Notes under the pieces: generated by a model
Databases searched by the model: none
Told to the model about the DNA's origin: nothing
What the model saw: only the letters and a program-made list of their open reading frames with translations
Position numbers and translations under genes: made by a program
Shown: in pieces, positions 34,075-44,535 of the stretch
How positions within the stretch are numbered: the stretch's first letter is position 1
Layout: each line of letters begins with the position of its first letter
Assembly: GCA_943912255.1 (NCBI GenBank)
Contig: CALTTP010000001.1
Span: 186,001-250,000 of the forward strand
DNA: 64,000 nucleotides
Reading direction: 5' to 3'
From: an uncultured Peptoniphilaceae bacterium
GTDB lineage: Bacteria > Bacillota > Clostridia > Tissierellales > Peptoniphilaceae

Positions 34075-34114
34075 ATATCAATTATTTCCTTAAGACTGAA
34101 AAAATTGACTTAGT

Positions 34115-34558
34115 CTAATTTTCCTTTGCTTCAGATAGGGCATTGTCAGTAATTTGGTTAATAACCTCTTCTAGGGTAGCTCCTTTTTTTATCTGATAAT
34201 CTTGATATTTTATCTTATCTCCTAGATTGTAAGTGTTAATGACATTGAGAAATTGTTCAACATCGTCAATAACCTTACTTTCATAAAGAATCCTTCCCAC
34301 ATCTTCAGGGGTTGACCCTTCTGGTAGTATTACTGAAATATCTATATCTGGTATGTTTTCGCTACTGTATAGGGCTTCTCTTTCTACGTTTTCTACAGCT
34401 TTTACTTCATTACCGCCGATTTTACTATAGTCTTTTGAAAACATATAGCGAATTCTATTTTGTAGTATAAAAGCCACTGCAGCAATAATAAGTAATGTAA
34501 AAATTATGTGATTTAAGTCGTATATTGTATCTTTTATAAAATTAATAAATCTTTTCAT
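34115..34558 (-). CDS. small membrane protein with the N-terminal (LysM-like) part of MltG/YceG only
   Basis: 147 residues. One membrane helix (about 17-35, HIIFTLLIIAAVAFIL), then a linker and a domain (about 70-140) reading ISVILPEGSTPEDVGRIL, then VIDDVEQFLNVI and YQIKKGATLEEVINQI. This is the LysM-like part seen at the start of the lytic transglycosylase MltG. The whole catalytic domain (about 200 residues with the active Glu) is missing, and the gene ends cleanly with a terminator. It may be a regulator or peptidoglycan-binding protein. Confidence 0.75.
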   Translation of the reverse strand: MKRFINFIKDTIYDLNHIIFTLLIIAAVAFILQNRIRYMFSKDYSKIGGNEVKAVENVEREALYSSENIPDIDISVILPEGSTPEDVGRILYESKVIDDVEQFLNVINTYNLGDKIKYQDYQIKKGATLEEVINQITDNALSEAKEN

Positions 34559-34629
34559 AGGTCTCCTTTAATTAACTCTCAGTTCAAGGTATAATTTAGA
34601 CAGTACTATTATAACATAAAGGACTGGAT

Positions 34630-35610
34630 ATGAGAGAAATTATAATTGAAGTAAACGATTCAAATCAGAGATTAGACAGGTTTTTAAATAAATATCTACC
34701 TAAGGCTCCAAAATCCTTAATACAAAAATATATTAGACAAAAGAGGATAAAACTTAATAAAAAGAGAACTAAACCCGACGAAATGATCTTTGAAGGGGAT
34801 AGAGTTCAACTGTATATTTATGAAGAAGTCCTACAAGAATATGAAGAAGATAAGGAAGCCTTAATTTATGAAAATAACTTGGATATCATCTATGAAGATA
34901 AAAACATTATCCTAATGAATAAGCCTAGTGGAAAATTAAGCCATGCTGCATCAAGAGAGGATTATGGAAATAACCTGGTGGATGATTTAATAAGCTATTT
35001 AATCTTAAAGGGGGATTTTGTTCCTAGAGTGGAAAAATCTTTTACCCCGGCGATTTCAAATAGATTGGATAGAAATACATCAGGTCTTGTAATCGGATGC
35101 AAAAACAAGGATACATTAAATAAAATAAATAGCTCTATTTCAAAAGGGCTTATTAAGAAGTACTACCTTACTATAACTAAGGGAAATCTAAAGACGGAAA
35201 CCGTCAATGTAAATCTTCAAAGGGTTGGTAAAAAAACCAAGGTAATTAAGGATAAAGGAAAAAAATCCATATCCAAATTTCATAACCTGGCATATGTGGA
35301 TGATTATTCCTTAGTTGAAGTGGACTTGATTACAGGTAGAACCCATCAAATTCGTTCCCATTTACAAGCCCTAGGCCACCCTATACTAGGGGATGGAAAG
35401 TATGGGGACAAGGTAATAAATGAGGAATTTAGAAGAGAATTTGGATTAAATAGACAATTACTACATGCATATAAAATCCAATTTTATGGTTTAGATGGCC
35501 AATTGGAGTATTTAAATGGAAAAAGCTTTAGGGCAAATCCGCCTAAGGACTTTGAAATTTTAGGGAAAGAGATATTTGGTGATATATATGAAGATATTTG
35601 TGAAAAATAG
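34630..35610 (+). CDS. RluA family 23S rRNA pseudouridine synthase
   Basis: 326 residues. An S4 RNA-binding domain at the N-terminus (about 8-70, QRLDRFLNKYLPKAPKSLI) precedes the catalytic domain. The catalytic Asp is in AISNRLDRNTSGLV. IIYEDKNIILMNKPSG and TGRTHQIRSHLQALGHPILG are family hallmarks. It converts uridine to pseudouridine in rRNA; exact target positions cannot be predicted. It overlaps the next gene by 23 bases. Confidence 0.94.
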   Translation: MREIIIEVNDSNQRLDRFLNKYLPKAPKSLIQKYIRQKRIKLNKKRTKPDEMIFEGDRVQLYIYEEVLQEYEEDKEALIYENNLDIIYEDKNIILMNKPSGKLSHAASREDYGNNLVDDLISYLILKGDFVPRVEKSFTPAISNRLDRNTSGLVIGCKNKDTLNKINSSISKGLIKKYYLTITKGNLKTETVNVNLQRVGKKTKVIKDKGKKSISKFHNLAYVDDYSLVEVDLITGRTHQIRSHLQALGHPILGDGKYGDKVINEEFRREFGLNRQLLHAYKIQFYGLDGQLEYLNGKSFRANPPKDFEILGKEIFGDIYEDICEK

Positions 35611-37216
35611 AGAGTATGAAATTGAAAAAGGATCTAATTGTTTAAAACTTATTGAAGAGATTTGTCCAGAAGAAAATATAGTTGGGGCAATTGTCAATGA
35701 TTGTTATTATAACCTTTTTAAGGAACTTAAAGAAAATGATAAGGTGGAATTGTTCAATTGTCAGGATCCTGAAAGTGAAGATATTATGGAGAGGACTTTA
35801 ACTCTTGTATTTATACTGGCTTGTAAAAACCTATATCCTAATAAAAAGATTAGGGTGGAACATTCTATAGGGGATCATTTGTATTGTGAATGGGAAGATA
35901 GAGATCCTTTTTTTCATACTGATATTGAAGTTATTTCTAATATGATGAAAAAGATAATTGAAGCAGATTATCCTATAAATCGAAAGAAAGGAAGTAAAAA
36001 AGAAGTTTTAAAGCTATTTGAAGAGGAAGGTTATAGGGAAAAGGTAAATCTATTTAGCAATTTGGAAGTTAATACCATAGATTATTATGAAGTAGATGGA
36101 AAAATATTTAAATTTTTCGGGTATCTGGCTCCATCTACGGGGTGCCTTTTGAATTTTGATATTAAGCCCTACTATCCTGGAGTTGTAATAACCACATCAA
36201 CAGCAGGAACACAAGGCGAGTTAAGAGAGTTTAAAGAACAGAAACTGCTTTCAAAGGTGTTTTTAGCATCTAATAGATGGACAAAGTTATTGAATATTAG
36301 AGATGTAGGTGAACTAAATAAATATATTCTAAATGGGAAAAGCAAGTTTATCATAGACATAGCTGAAGCCTATTTTGAAAACCAAATTTCTCAAGTTGCA
36401 GACAATATATTGAAGGATCAAGATGTCAATCTTGTACAAATAGCAGGCCCTTCCTCTTCAGGAAAGACCACCTTAGCCTATAGGCTTTCTGTACAGCTAG
36501 GGGTGAGGGGTAAAAAACCTATCTTAATTTCAACGGATAACTATTTCGTAGATAGGGATAAAACTCCTTTGGATTCTGAAGGTCAACCAGATTATGAGGC
36601 TTTACATGCCATAGATTTAGATCTATTCAACAGGGATTTAATGTCTCTTATAGAGGGAAAACCTGTAAGGCTTCCCGTATTTGATTTTATTTCAGGAAAA
36701 AGAGGTTTTGATAATAAAGAGACAGTCTTAGATGAAAACAGCATTATTATAATTGAGGGATTACATTGTTTAAATCCAGAGTTGACTAAAATGGTGCCGG
36801 AAAAAAACAAGTATAAGGTCTATATATCTGCCTTAACACCTTTAAACTTAGACAATCATAATAGGATATCTTCCTCTATGGTTAGACTTTTAAGGAGAAT
36901 GATAAGGGATTATAGATTTAGAGGAAATTCCATGGAAGAAACTCTATCCACTTGGAAAAAGGTTAGACAAGGAGAGGAAATCTATATTTTTCCATATCAA
37001 GATTTAGCTGATATAGCATTGGATTCCTCCTTAATCTATGAATTGGCAGTAATAAAGAAATATGCTTATGAACTATTTGATAAATATGAAGTTAGTCCAG
37101 AACATAAGAAGACTTTAAGAGAATTGAAGGCTTTTTTAAAATATTTTAAGGATATTGATGAGGAAAGATATGTTCCAATCAATTCAATCTTAAGAGAAAT
37201 GATAGGATGGGAGTAA
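35588..37216 (+). CDS. nucleoside kinase with N-terminal ThrRS-like (TGS/N2) domains
   Basis: 542 residues from ATG 35588, preceded by GGTGAT. The N-terminal 200 residues resemble the TGS and second additional domain of threonyl-tRNA synthetase (HSIGDHLYCEWEDRDPFFHTD). The C-terminal uridine-kinase fold has Walker A VQIAGPSSSGKTTLA, the substrate loop ISTDNYFVDRDKTP and the Walker B-like IIIEGLHCLNPEL. Such proteins are annotated as uridine kinase-like nucleoside kinases in Firmicutes. The role of the ThrRS-like part is unknown. It begins inside the RluA gene. Confidence 0.88.
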   Translation: MKIFVKNREYEIEKGSNCLKLIEEICPEENIVGAIVNDCYYNLFKELKENDKVELFNCQDPESEDIMERTLTLVFILACKNLYPNKKIRVEHSIGDHLYCEWEDRDPFFHTDIEVISNMMKKIIEADYPINRKKGSKKEVLKLFEEEGYREKVNLFSNLEVNTIDYYEVDGKIFKFFGYLAPSTGCLLNFDIKPYYPGVVITTSTAGTQGELREFKEQKLLSKVFLASNRWTKLLNIRDVGELNKYILNGKSKFIIDIAEAYFENQISQVADNILKDQDVNLVQIAGPSSSGKTTLAYRLSVQLGVRGKKPILISTDNYFVDRDKTPLDSEGQPDYEALHAIDLDLFNRDLMSLIEGKPVRLPVFDFISGKRGFDNKETVLDENSIIIIEGLHCLNPELTKMVPEKNKYKVYISALTPLNLDNHNRISSSMVRLLRRMIRDYRFRGNSMEETLSTWKKVRQGEEIYIFPYQDLADIALDSSLIYELAVIKKYAYELFDKYEVSPEHKKTLRELKAFLKYFKDIDEERYVPINSILREMIGWE

Positions 37217-37217
37217 T

Positions 37218-38117
37218 ATGAAAAAAGTTATAGGTATTGATATTGGTGGCACCAAGATATCCTTTGGTATCATGGATGAAAGAGGAAATCTATTAAAGAA
37301 TATTGTAAAACCTACAAAATCCAATAGGGAGGATATTCTTAACAGCATCTTGGAAAATATAAAAAGTTTGGATAATGGAGATATTTCTGCTGTGGGAATA
37401 TCTACAGCTGGGTTTATAGACACAGAACAAGGGAAAATTTTATTTTCAGGAAATATCAATGGATGGACAGGGTTTCATTTAAAGAAGAGTTTGGAAAATC
37501 TTATTAAAATACCAGTATTTGTTGCTAATGATGCAAATATGGCAGCCTTAGCGGAAAAGTGGATTGGTAATGCCAGAGAATTTGACAACTTTATTATTCT
37601 AACTATGGGAACAGGCCTGGGAGGAGCGATTTATGATAAGAGAATCGGTTTTTGGGAAGGAATTACCTTTCAAGGTGGCGAGTTAGGGCATATTATTATG
37701 TATCCTGAAGGAAGGTTATGCACTTGCAATCAAAGAGGTTGTGCAGAAAAGTACATTGCAGGGTCATCTTTAGCTATAAACTATGAAGAATTAACAGGTA
37801 AGAAATTAGATGGTCATGAAATAATTGCAAGATTAGATTTTGATGAATATGCTAAAAAATCTTTAGATAAACTTTCCAAGGACTTAGCATTATATATATC
37901 TACAATTAAAAATATTTTCGACCCGGAAGCCGTCCTTATTGGAGGAGGATTTAGTGAAACTTCTAAATATTGGTTAAATGATACCATAGAAAATTATCTA
38001 AAAATCTGTAATAGGCCAGGAGATATGAAAATTCTCATTGGTAAATTTTTAAATGATGCTGGGGTTATTGGAGCTTGTCGTTATGCCTTTTTAAAGCTGG
38101 AAGATAAAAATGTATAG
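37218..38117 (+). CDS. ROK family sugar kinase (glucokinase-like)
   Basis: 299 residues. N-terminal ATP motif IGIDIGGTKISFGIMD, ADP-type LTMGTGLGGAI, sugar site FVANDANMAALAEKW with catalytic Asp, GGELGHIIM, and the zinc motif CTCNQRGCAEKYIAG. In the zinc motif Asn replaces the usual Gly of CxCGxxGC. It lacks an N-terminal helix-turn-helix, so it is a kinase and not a repressor. Likely phosphorylates glucose or another hexose. Starts 1 base after the nucleoside kinase stop and overlaps addB by 8 bases. Confidence 0.92.
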   Translation: MKKVIGIDIGGTKISFGIMDERGNLLKNIVKPTKSNREDILNSILENIKSLDNGDISAVGISTAGFIDTEQGKILFSGNINGWTGFHLKKSLENLIKIPVFVANDANMAALAEKWIGNAREFDNFIILTMGTGLGGAIYDKRIGFWEGITFQGGELGHIIMYPEGRLCTCNQRGCAEKYIAGSSLAINYEELTGKKLDGHEIIARLDFDEYAKKSLDKLSKDLALYISTIKNIFDPEAVLIGGGFSETSKYWLNDTIENYLKICNRPGDMKILIGKFLNDAGVIGACRYAFLKLEDKNV

Positions 38118-40842
38118 AATTTTAGAATTTAAAAACCAAAATAGACTATACGAGGATTTATTAGATAAAATAGTTGATTTACTAAAAGATGATAATAGGG
38201 ATTTTATAGTAATTTTGCCAAATCAAAGTCTAATAAACCGGATTATTGAGGATATAACTTTAAAATATAAGGTGATATTCGATTTTAAATTATATACTTT
38301 TGACGATTTGGTTAAAATGGACCTTATTTTGGAAGAAGAGACCTTTAAGGAATTGTATTCCAGGTTAATTTTAAGAAAGTCCCTGGAAGACTGCATTGAG
38401 GCAAAAACCATAGAAGACAATATATTTTTTAACTCTCAGGGTTTTCTTTCCATAGCAAATAAATTCAATAATTTAATAAAGGAATCAAATTTACAACTGG
38501 AAGTATTAAAGGAGGCTTTTGGAGAAAACAAAGCCTATACTTCGGTTTATCATCTCCTTAAAAAATATGCTTCTTATGAAAACCAATTTCAATTTAGCGA
38601 TAAGTTTAAGATTTATGAAAACTTTATTAAAAGGTTTAATAACAAACAGGGTATTAGAAAGGTATTTATTGCAGGATTTAGTAAATTAAACCCTCTGGAA
38701 TTGACAATTCTTAAAAAGCTTCAAGATTTCAATATTAAAATAGATATGTACTTTTTAAATTCTCTTAAAGAAATGGATCTACCTGAAATGGAAAATCTAG
38801 AATCCTTGAAATCCATGGGATTTGATTATTTTCAAGTAGAGGAGTTTAGACAACCCTGGTCTTTTCAAAGTAAAGTTGTAAAATGTGAGGATGAGATTTT
38901 AGAATTAAAAAGATTGGCCATTGAAATAAAAAGGGATTTGTTAAAAAATCCAGATTTAAAGTCCTGTATAATCGTAAGAAATGCAGATAATCTATCGGAG
39001 ATACAAAAAATATTTCAAGACAATAATATGGTTTTAGGCATTAAGGAGGATTTGAAAATTTTAGATAGTCCTTTAGGAAAAGAGTTATGGAACCTTTATT
39101 CATTAGATAGGGGTATAGGGGATTACTTGATGAGTAATTACAAAAATCTTCTCCTATTTGAGGATGATAGAAATATATTGGACTTTGAAAGGATACTCTG
39201 TGAAAATAATTTTAATACAATTGACGAATTGATTTTTTTAGAAGAATTTAAATCCTTAGATGACTATCCCATTATCTATGATAGGTTACGGATTATTCAA
39301 GATAAGATTTTATCTGTTGAGGGAAATCTAAAAAATCTTGAGTTTGTTCTGGATTTAATAGAGGATTATCTTGAAGAAAATGAACTTTCTAAAGAGGATT
39401 TAGAATTTGAATTCTACAAATTTTTAAGGGGACTTTTTCAAGGTTATGGGGATTTAATTGAAGATCTATCTAAAGAAAGTTTCGTTAATTTTTTTAAAGA
39501 TATTTTAAATGATTTTAAAATCAGATCTAAAATTGAAGAAAACCACAATATAGAACTGACTTCCTTTGAGATGTTCAGCCTTTTAAATTATGATAATCTG
39601 TATTTTATCTGTTTTGATGACTGTAACTATCCTTTGAAAGAGACAACGAATTACTATTTTAATAATTGGGAAAATTCAAAATACAAGTCATTGGGAATGT
39701 ACTTGCAAACTAATCGAGAAAGATATTACGGAGAATTATTGGATTTTTCAAATTTTTTTGATGAATACACAAATAAGGTATATCTTAGTTATTCATCAGA
39801 GGAAGAAAAGGTGCTTTCACCCTTTATCCACATAATAGATAGGGATATAGAAAAAGACGATTATGGACTTAAGGACTACATTCGTCCAAAGCCAGAAGAA
39901 GTTATCTCAATTAAAGATAAAAATAAATATCTTAGTTCATATAAAAGACCTGAAGACATTGAAGGGGTTTGTGAAATCCTTGAAGATGAACAATTCCGCA
40001 ATGAAGAAAATTCAAAAGTGACTGGATTTGGGATTAAATCGGATTCTACTAATAAATACATGTCCTCTTCACAACTGGAAACCTATATTTCCTGTCCTGT
40101 AAAGTATTTTTACAAATACATTTTGAAAATTGAAGATTTCTTTAAACCTAGAGTGGATGTTATTAAAATAGGTTCGGCAGTTCATGAAACCTTCAGGATA
40201 TTATATGAGGATTATAGGATTTACTTAAATCCAGGAATAAAAAACCAAAAGCTTATTGAAGGCGTTTTTTATAAACAGCTAAAATTACAAGATTATACAA
40301 TCAATCAAAATTCTCAGGATACAGTTAAAAGATATGTCTACCTAATGGATAAGACTTTAGATAAAGATCTTGCATATCTAAGGGAAAATGAACTTGTTCC
40401 AATTGCTTTTGAAGAAAAGTTTAATGATTTTATTGAGATTGGAGATGAAAGGGTCTATATCTATGGAATAATTGACAGGATAGACAGGGATAGATATGGA
40501 AATTTGCATATTGTAGACTATAAGCTGGGCAAGTCTGGAATAATGAAATATGATGATTTTTATAAAAAGGGAGAAAGTCTACAATTTCCCATATATGGTT
40601 CCATAAAAAATGCTTGTAGCTGTAGATATATCTGTGTTGATACCATGTCTGTTGAAGAGTTTTATTCCTATTATGTAGAAGGTGTTTTTAGCCCTAAGTA
40701 TTTGAATTCTATGATAATTAGAATGAATGAAATAATTTCTCAAGTAAGAGATAGTATATCTAAGGAGAATTACTTTATAGGTTCAGGTTCTGAAAATATA
40801 TGTAGATTCTGTGAGTATAAGGACTTTTGTAGGTATAGGTGA
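38110..40842 (+). CDS. addB: AddB-like helicase/nuclease subunit with Fe-S PD-(D/E)XK domain
   Basis: 910 residues, shorter than B. subtilis AddB (about 1160). The N-terminal part is a divergent helicase-like fold without a clear Walker A. The C-terminal third is a RecB-type nuclease: SSSQLETYISCPVKYFYKYI with the first cluster Cys, EEKF, HIVDYKLGKSG with the catalytic Asp and Lys, then CRFCEYKDFCRYR with the three remaining Cys at the end. The four-Cys arrangement is that of AddB 4Fe-4S domains. AddAB resects double-strand breaks for recombination. Its TGA overlaps the addA ATG. Confidence 0.88.
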   Translation: MYRILEFKNQNRLYEDLLDKIVDLLKDDNRDFIVILPNQSLINRIIEDITLKYKVIFDFKLYTFDDLVKMDLILEEETFKELYSRLILRKSLEDCIEAKTIEDNIFFNSQGFLSIANKFNNLIKESNLQLEVLKEAFGENKAYTSVYHLLKKYASYENQFQFSDKFKIYENFIKRFNNKQGIRKVFIAGFSKLNPLELTILKKLQDFNIKIDMYFLNSLKEMDLPEMENLESLKSMGFDYFQVEEFRQPWSFQSKVVKCEDEILELKRLAIEIKRDLLKNPDLKSCIIVRNADNLSEIQKIFQDNNMVLGIKEDLKILDSPLGKELWNLYSLDRGIGDYLMSNYKNLLLFEDDRNILDFERILCENNFNTIDELIFLEEFKSLDDYPIIYDRLRIIQDKILSVEGNLKNLEFVLDLIEDYLEENELSKEDLEFEFYKFLRGLFQGYGDLIEDLSKESFVNFFKDILNDFKIRSKIEENHNIELTSFEMFSLLNYDNLYFICFDDCNYPLKETTNYYFNNWENSKYKSLGMYLQTNRERYYGELLDFSNFFDEYTNKVYLSYSSEEEKVLSPFIHIIDRDIEKDDYGLKDYIRPKPEEVISIKDKNKYLSSYKRPEDIEGVCEILEDEQFRNEENSKVTGFGIKSDSTNKYMSSSQLETYISCPVKYFYKYILKIEDFFKPRVDVIKIGSAVHETFRILYEDYRIYLNPGIKNQKLIEGVFYKQLKLQDYTINQNSQDTVKRYVYLMDKTLDKDLAYLRENELVPIAFEEKFNDFIEIGDERVYIYGIIDRIDRDRYGNLHIVDYKLGKSGIMKYDDFYKKGESLQFPIYGSIKNACSCRYICVDTMSVEEFYSYYVEGVFSPKYLNSMIIRMNEIISQVRDSISKENYFIGSGSENICRFCEYKDFCRYR

Positions 40843-43800
40843 TGGATGTGAAACTTAGAGATGAACAGGTTAAGGCAATTGAATCAATTGAAAAGAATAT
40901 TATTATAAATGCAGGTGCTGGCACAGGTAAGACTGAAGTATTGACGAGAAGATACGTCCACTTATTAAAACATGGAGAATTAATTCCAAATAAAGAGGTC
41001 AGTTCCATAGTTGCCATAACTTTTACTAAAAAAGCTGCTGCAGAAATGAAGGAAAGAGTTAAAAATCTAGTATCAGAATCTGAAGATATCTACCTATTAA
41101 GCATGTTAGGTGATTTAACTGATCCTAATATCTCTACAATAGATAGTTTTTGTGGGAAACTTGTTAGAGAAAATTCCTATTACTTAGACATTGATCCCAA
41201 TTTCACTATTATGGAAGAGGAAGAAAGCTTTCAACTCTTTAACCATGTTTTAAACTGCTTACTAGAAAAAGATGAGTATAAGGGACTAGTTTTGGATATT
41301 TTAAATATAACGGGAAAAAGACAGTCAGACCAAGTGCGATTTGATATTGGATCTGTTTATGGAGAAATCCGGGACTTGCCTATTGATATAGGGTATTTTC
41401 TTCAGTTACTTAAAAATAGAGAGCCTCTTCTTAATCACTATCCTAAAAGAGAGGAAATTGTGGAGGAGTTGATAAAACTTCATGAAAGTAAAAAGCTCCC
41501 TAAAAGCCTTGAGGATTTTTTATTCTTAAAGAATAATATAAACCATTTAAAGGACAGGGATTATGGCGTCTTTATGGAATTTGTAAAGATGATAAATAAA
41601 CTCACCGCATCTAAATACGATTATCTTAAATCTCTAATAGATTTAGAATATGAATTTATTGAATATGAATTAATGGACAGGTGTACCTTACTTCTTCAAT
41701 TGTTTATGGAACTGGATGAAATTATATTTAAAGAAAAGAAGGCCCTAGGTAGATTTGACTTTAGCGATATTTTAAGAATGGCATTAAAGTTATTTGATAT
41801 TCCTGAAATCAAGGAAAAAATTCAAAGTGAAATAAGGTATCTTATGGTAGATGAATACCAAGATTCTAACGATTTGCAGAAGAAATTATTTTATGAAATC
41901 TGCTCTACTAAGGATATCTTAGATAGGAATAATCTTTTTGTAGTGGGAGATCCAAAACAATCCATATATGGATTTAGGGGTGCCAATATAAATGTATTTA
42001 ATGAAACTCTAGAGGATATTTTAAAAACAAATGGAGAACTCATAGATTTTAGAATGAATTTTAGATCTGACAAGAGAATCATAGAACCAATCAATAATAT
42101 CTATTCCCAGGTTATGGAAGATAGATACACCAGTTTGGACTTTAATAAGGATTCTGGAAAGTCTAATTTTTTAATAATGGATGGGGAAAAAGATCAGGGT
42201 AGGTCCGTTGAAGTGGATTTAACGACTAAGTATATTTTAGACTCCATTAAATCTCAAAGAGGGGAATTGAAGGACTTTACTTTGCTTTTTCGTACTAGAT
42301 CTGGTATGAAGGATTTTGAAAATAGCTTTAATTCCTATGGTTTGCCATTTTATACTTTTAATTCCCCAGGTTTTTATACAACTGAAGAAATTAATTTAGT
42401 AATTGCTATTTTAAAATTGTATAAAAATCCTCACAACCTCATATCCTACTATGTCATATTAAATTCCAATATTTATGGTTTTTCAGATAGTGATATATTA
42501 CAGGCTTTAGAGGAAAGAAACGATGCCTTTGAAGAGGCTCAAAAAGATATTTACTTAAAGATATTGGCTTTGCGAAATGAAAAGTTCTATTCCAATTTCC
42601 AACTTTTAGAGAGGATTTATAAAAGTTTTAATATTATGGAAGCCTTTAATTTTGAAAGAGAAGATTTTCAAGCTCAGGGAAATCTCTATAAGATGTTAAA
42701 AATTGCTAAAGAATCCGATAAAAACAAAGAGAATTTTGATTTATTTTTCTATTCCCTAGAGGATAGATATTCTACTTTAAATCAACAACAAGTGGAGGAT
42801 GAAAATTCTAAGGTAATTAAACTTATGACCATTCATGGTTCCAAGGGTTTAGGCTTTAATAAGGTAATAGTCCCTCAGTTAAATAAGATGACTCCATGGG
42901 ATAAGTCTTTAATAAATTTTACAAAGAAATATGGAATTGGTATAAATTACTATGGGAATGGGTTTATTTATAATAAAAACAAGGATGTGCAAAAAGATCT
43001 TTCAAAAATAGAAGATGATAATATCTACTATGTTGCCATGACTAGGGCAAAGGAGGATCTTCTTTTAGGTGTTAGTGGAAGAAATTCTGGTTATAAAAAG
43101 GTTATTTATCCAATTTTAAAGGAATATTATAGTAATAACTTTATAAATACAGAGGACTATTCTAATATTGAAGTTTTAGATTTAAGGGGATCTAAGAAAG
43201 ATTTTGCTAGGGAATTTAAGTATATTAAAGATTTGGAAAGTGGTTTTTCACTTATCCTTAAGCTGAATATCTCAATTATAATGGAAGATTATAACAAGAA
43301 AAATAAAATAGCAAAAATATATGACAGTTCTTTAGGAAAAGAGGATTTTCTGATGTCGGATTTAACTTTAGGTAGAATTGTCCATAGATTTGCTCAAATT
43401 TATTCTGGAGATTTTTCTTCTACTGCCAATAAAATCCATGAGGAATTTTTAATAGATGAAAATAGTAAAAGTAAGATAGATGAGATTTTAAAAGGGGTTT
43501 TAACAAACTTAGATAAAAAATATTTCTTGGCACAACGGGAGTTGAATTTTATCTATAGATTGGACAATTGTATATTTAGGGGAATAATTGACAATATTCA
43601 AGAATTTGATGATACAATTATTATTACAGACTACAAATATTCAGCCCTAATAGATGAGAGTTTAGTAGATAATTATTGGATACAGCTGGTATTCTACGGA
43701 TTGGTATTAGAAGAATTTTATAAGGGCAAAAAAATAGAGCTATACTTAATTAATTTGAAGAGTAACCATAAGATAAAAGTTGATTTTAATGAAGATAGAA

Positions 43801-43874
43801 AAAAACTTGTAAAAGAAATCATAATTGACTATATATATGGAGGTAAAATTGGACGAAAAGATACTATTAGTTGA
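40842..43874 (+). CDS. addA: AddA-like UvrD-type helicase/exonuclease subunit
   Basis: 1010 residues from ATG 40842, which overlaps the addB stop by one base (TGATG). UvrD motifs: AGAGTGKTEVLTRRYV (Walker A), VAITFTKKAAAEM (Ia), LMVDEYQDSND (II), FVVGDPKQSIYGFRGA (III), LMTIHGSKGLGF (V) and NIYYVAMTRAKEDLLL (VI). The C-terminal RecB nuclease domain reads GIIDNIQEFDDTIIITDYKYS. With AddB it forms the break-resecting helicase-nuclease. Its end overlaps the response regulator start by 26 bases, so repair and signalling genes share one transcript. Confidence 0.94.
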   Translation: MDVKLRDEQVKAIESIEKNIIINAGAGTGKTEVLTRRYVHLLKHGELIPNKEVSSIVAITFTKKAAAEMKERVKNLVSESEDIYLLSMLGDLTDPNISTIDSFCGKLVRENSYYLDIDPNFTIMEEEESFQLFNHVLNCLLEKDEYKGLVLDILNITGKRQSDQVRFDIGSVYGEIRDLPIDIGYFLQLLKNREPLLNHYPKREEIVEELIKLHESKKLPKSLEDFLFLKNNINHLKDRDYGVFMEFVKMINKLTASKYDYLKSLIDLEYEFIEYELMDRCTLLLQLFMELDEIIFKEKKALGRFDFSDILRMALKLFDIPEIKEKIQSEIRYLMVDEYQDSNDLQKKLFYEICSTKDILDRNNLFVVGDPKQSIYGFRGANINVFNETLEDILKTNGELIDFRMNFRSDKRIIEPINNIYSQVMEDRYTSLDFNKDSGKSNFLIMDGEKDQGRSVEVDLTTKYILDSIKSQRGELKDFTLLFRTRSGMKDFENSFNSYGLPFYTFNSPGFYTTEEINLVIAILKLYKNPHNLISYYVILNSNIYGFSDSDILQALEERNDAFEEAQKDIYLKILALRNEKFYSNFQLLERIYKSFNIMEAFNFEREDFQAQGNLYKMLKIAKESDKNKENFDLFFYSLEDRYSTLNQQQVEDENSKVIKLMTIHGSKGLGFNKVIVPQLNKMTPWDKSLINFTKKYGIGINYYGNGFIYNKNKDVQKDLSKIEDDNIYYVAMTRAKEDLLLGVSGRNSGYKKVIYPILKEYYSNNFINTEDYSNIEVLDLRGSKKDFAREFKYIKDLESGFSLILKLNISIIMEDYNKKNKIAKIYDSSLGKEDFLMSDLTLGRIVHRFAQIYSGDFSSTANKIHEEFLIDENSKSKIDEILKGVLTNLDKKYFLAQRELNFIYRLDNCIFRGIIDNIQEFDDTIIITDYKYSALIDESLVDNYWIQLVFYGLVLEEFYKGKKIELYLINLKSNHKIKVDFNEDRKKLVKEIIIDYIYGGKIGRKDTIS

Positions 43875-44532
43875 AGATGAAGAGAATATTAGAAAGTTTA
43901 CTAAAATTAATCTGGAAAGAGAGGGATTTAAAGTTCTTGAAGCGGAAACTGGAGAGTTAGGCGTGGAAATAGCTGAGAGGGAAAATCCCATAGTTGTGAT
44001 TTTGGATATTATGCTTCCAGGTATTGATGGTTATGAAGTCTGTAGCATCCTTAGAAAGAGTATTCCAAATACAGGAATAATCATGCTTACTGCAAAGACT
44101 CAAGAGGATGATAAGATATTTGGGTTGGAAAAAGGAGCTGATGATTATCTTTCTAAACCTTTTAATCCAAAGGAACTCATATTGAGGATTAAGTCTCTAA
44201 TTAGGAGATTGAAGGACACAGAGAATGAAAACTTTTTAAGAAGAGGACCTTTTGAATTGGATTTAAATGCTAAGACTTTAAAAAAGGATGGCAAATTAAT
44301 CGATTTGACACCTACGGAGTTGTCCATAGTGACTTTATTTATGAAAAATCCAGGTAGAGCCTTTTCTAGAACGGAACTTCTGGATATTCACTGGGGAATG
44401 GAATATTTGGGAGAAACTAAGATAGTTGACGTAAATATACGAAGACTAAGATCAAAAATTGAAGATAATCCTGGTAAGCCAAAGCATTTGGAGACTGTAT
44501 GGGGAACGGGTTATCGTTGGAAGAAGGAATAG
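43849..44532 (+). CDS. OmpR/PhoB-family response regulator
   Basis: 227 residues from TTG 43849, chosen because GGAGGT lies 4 bases upstream; the ATG at 43837 is part of that site. The receiver domain has acidic pocket EDEE, phosphoacceptor D53 (VVILDIMLPG), the Thr and Lys in MLTAKTQ and YLSKPF. A C-terminal winged helix (about 130-227) ends with VDVNIRRLRSKIED and TVWGTGYRWKKE. It pairs with the adjacent kinase. The TTG start may keep expression low. Confidence 0.94.
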   Translation: MDEKILLVEDEENIRKFTKINLEREGFKVLEAETGELGVEIAERENPIVVILDIMLPGIDGYEVCSILRKSIPNTGIIMLTAKTQEDDKIFGLEKGADDYLSKPFNPKELILRIKSLIRRLKDTENENFLRRGPFELDLNAKTLKKDGKLIDLTPTELSIVTLFMKNPGRAFSRTELLDIHWGMEYLGETKIVDVNIRRLRSKIEDNPGKPKHLETVWGTGYRWKKE

Positions 44533-44535
44533 GTA

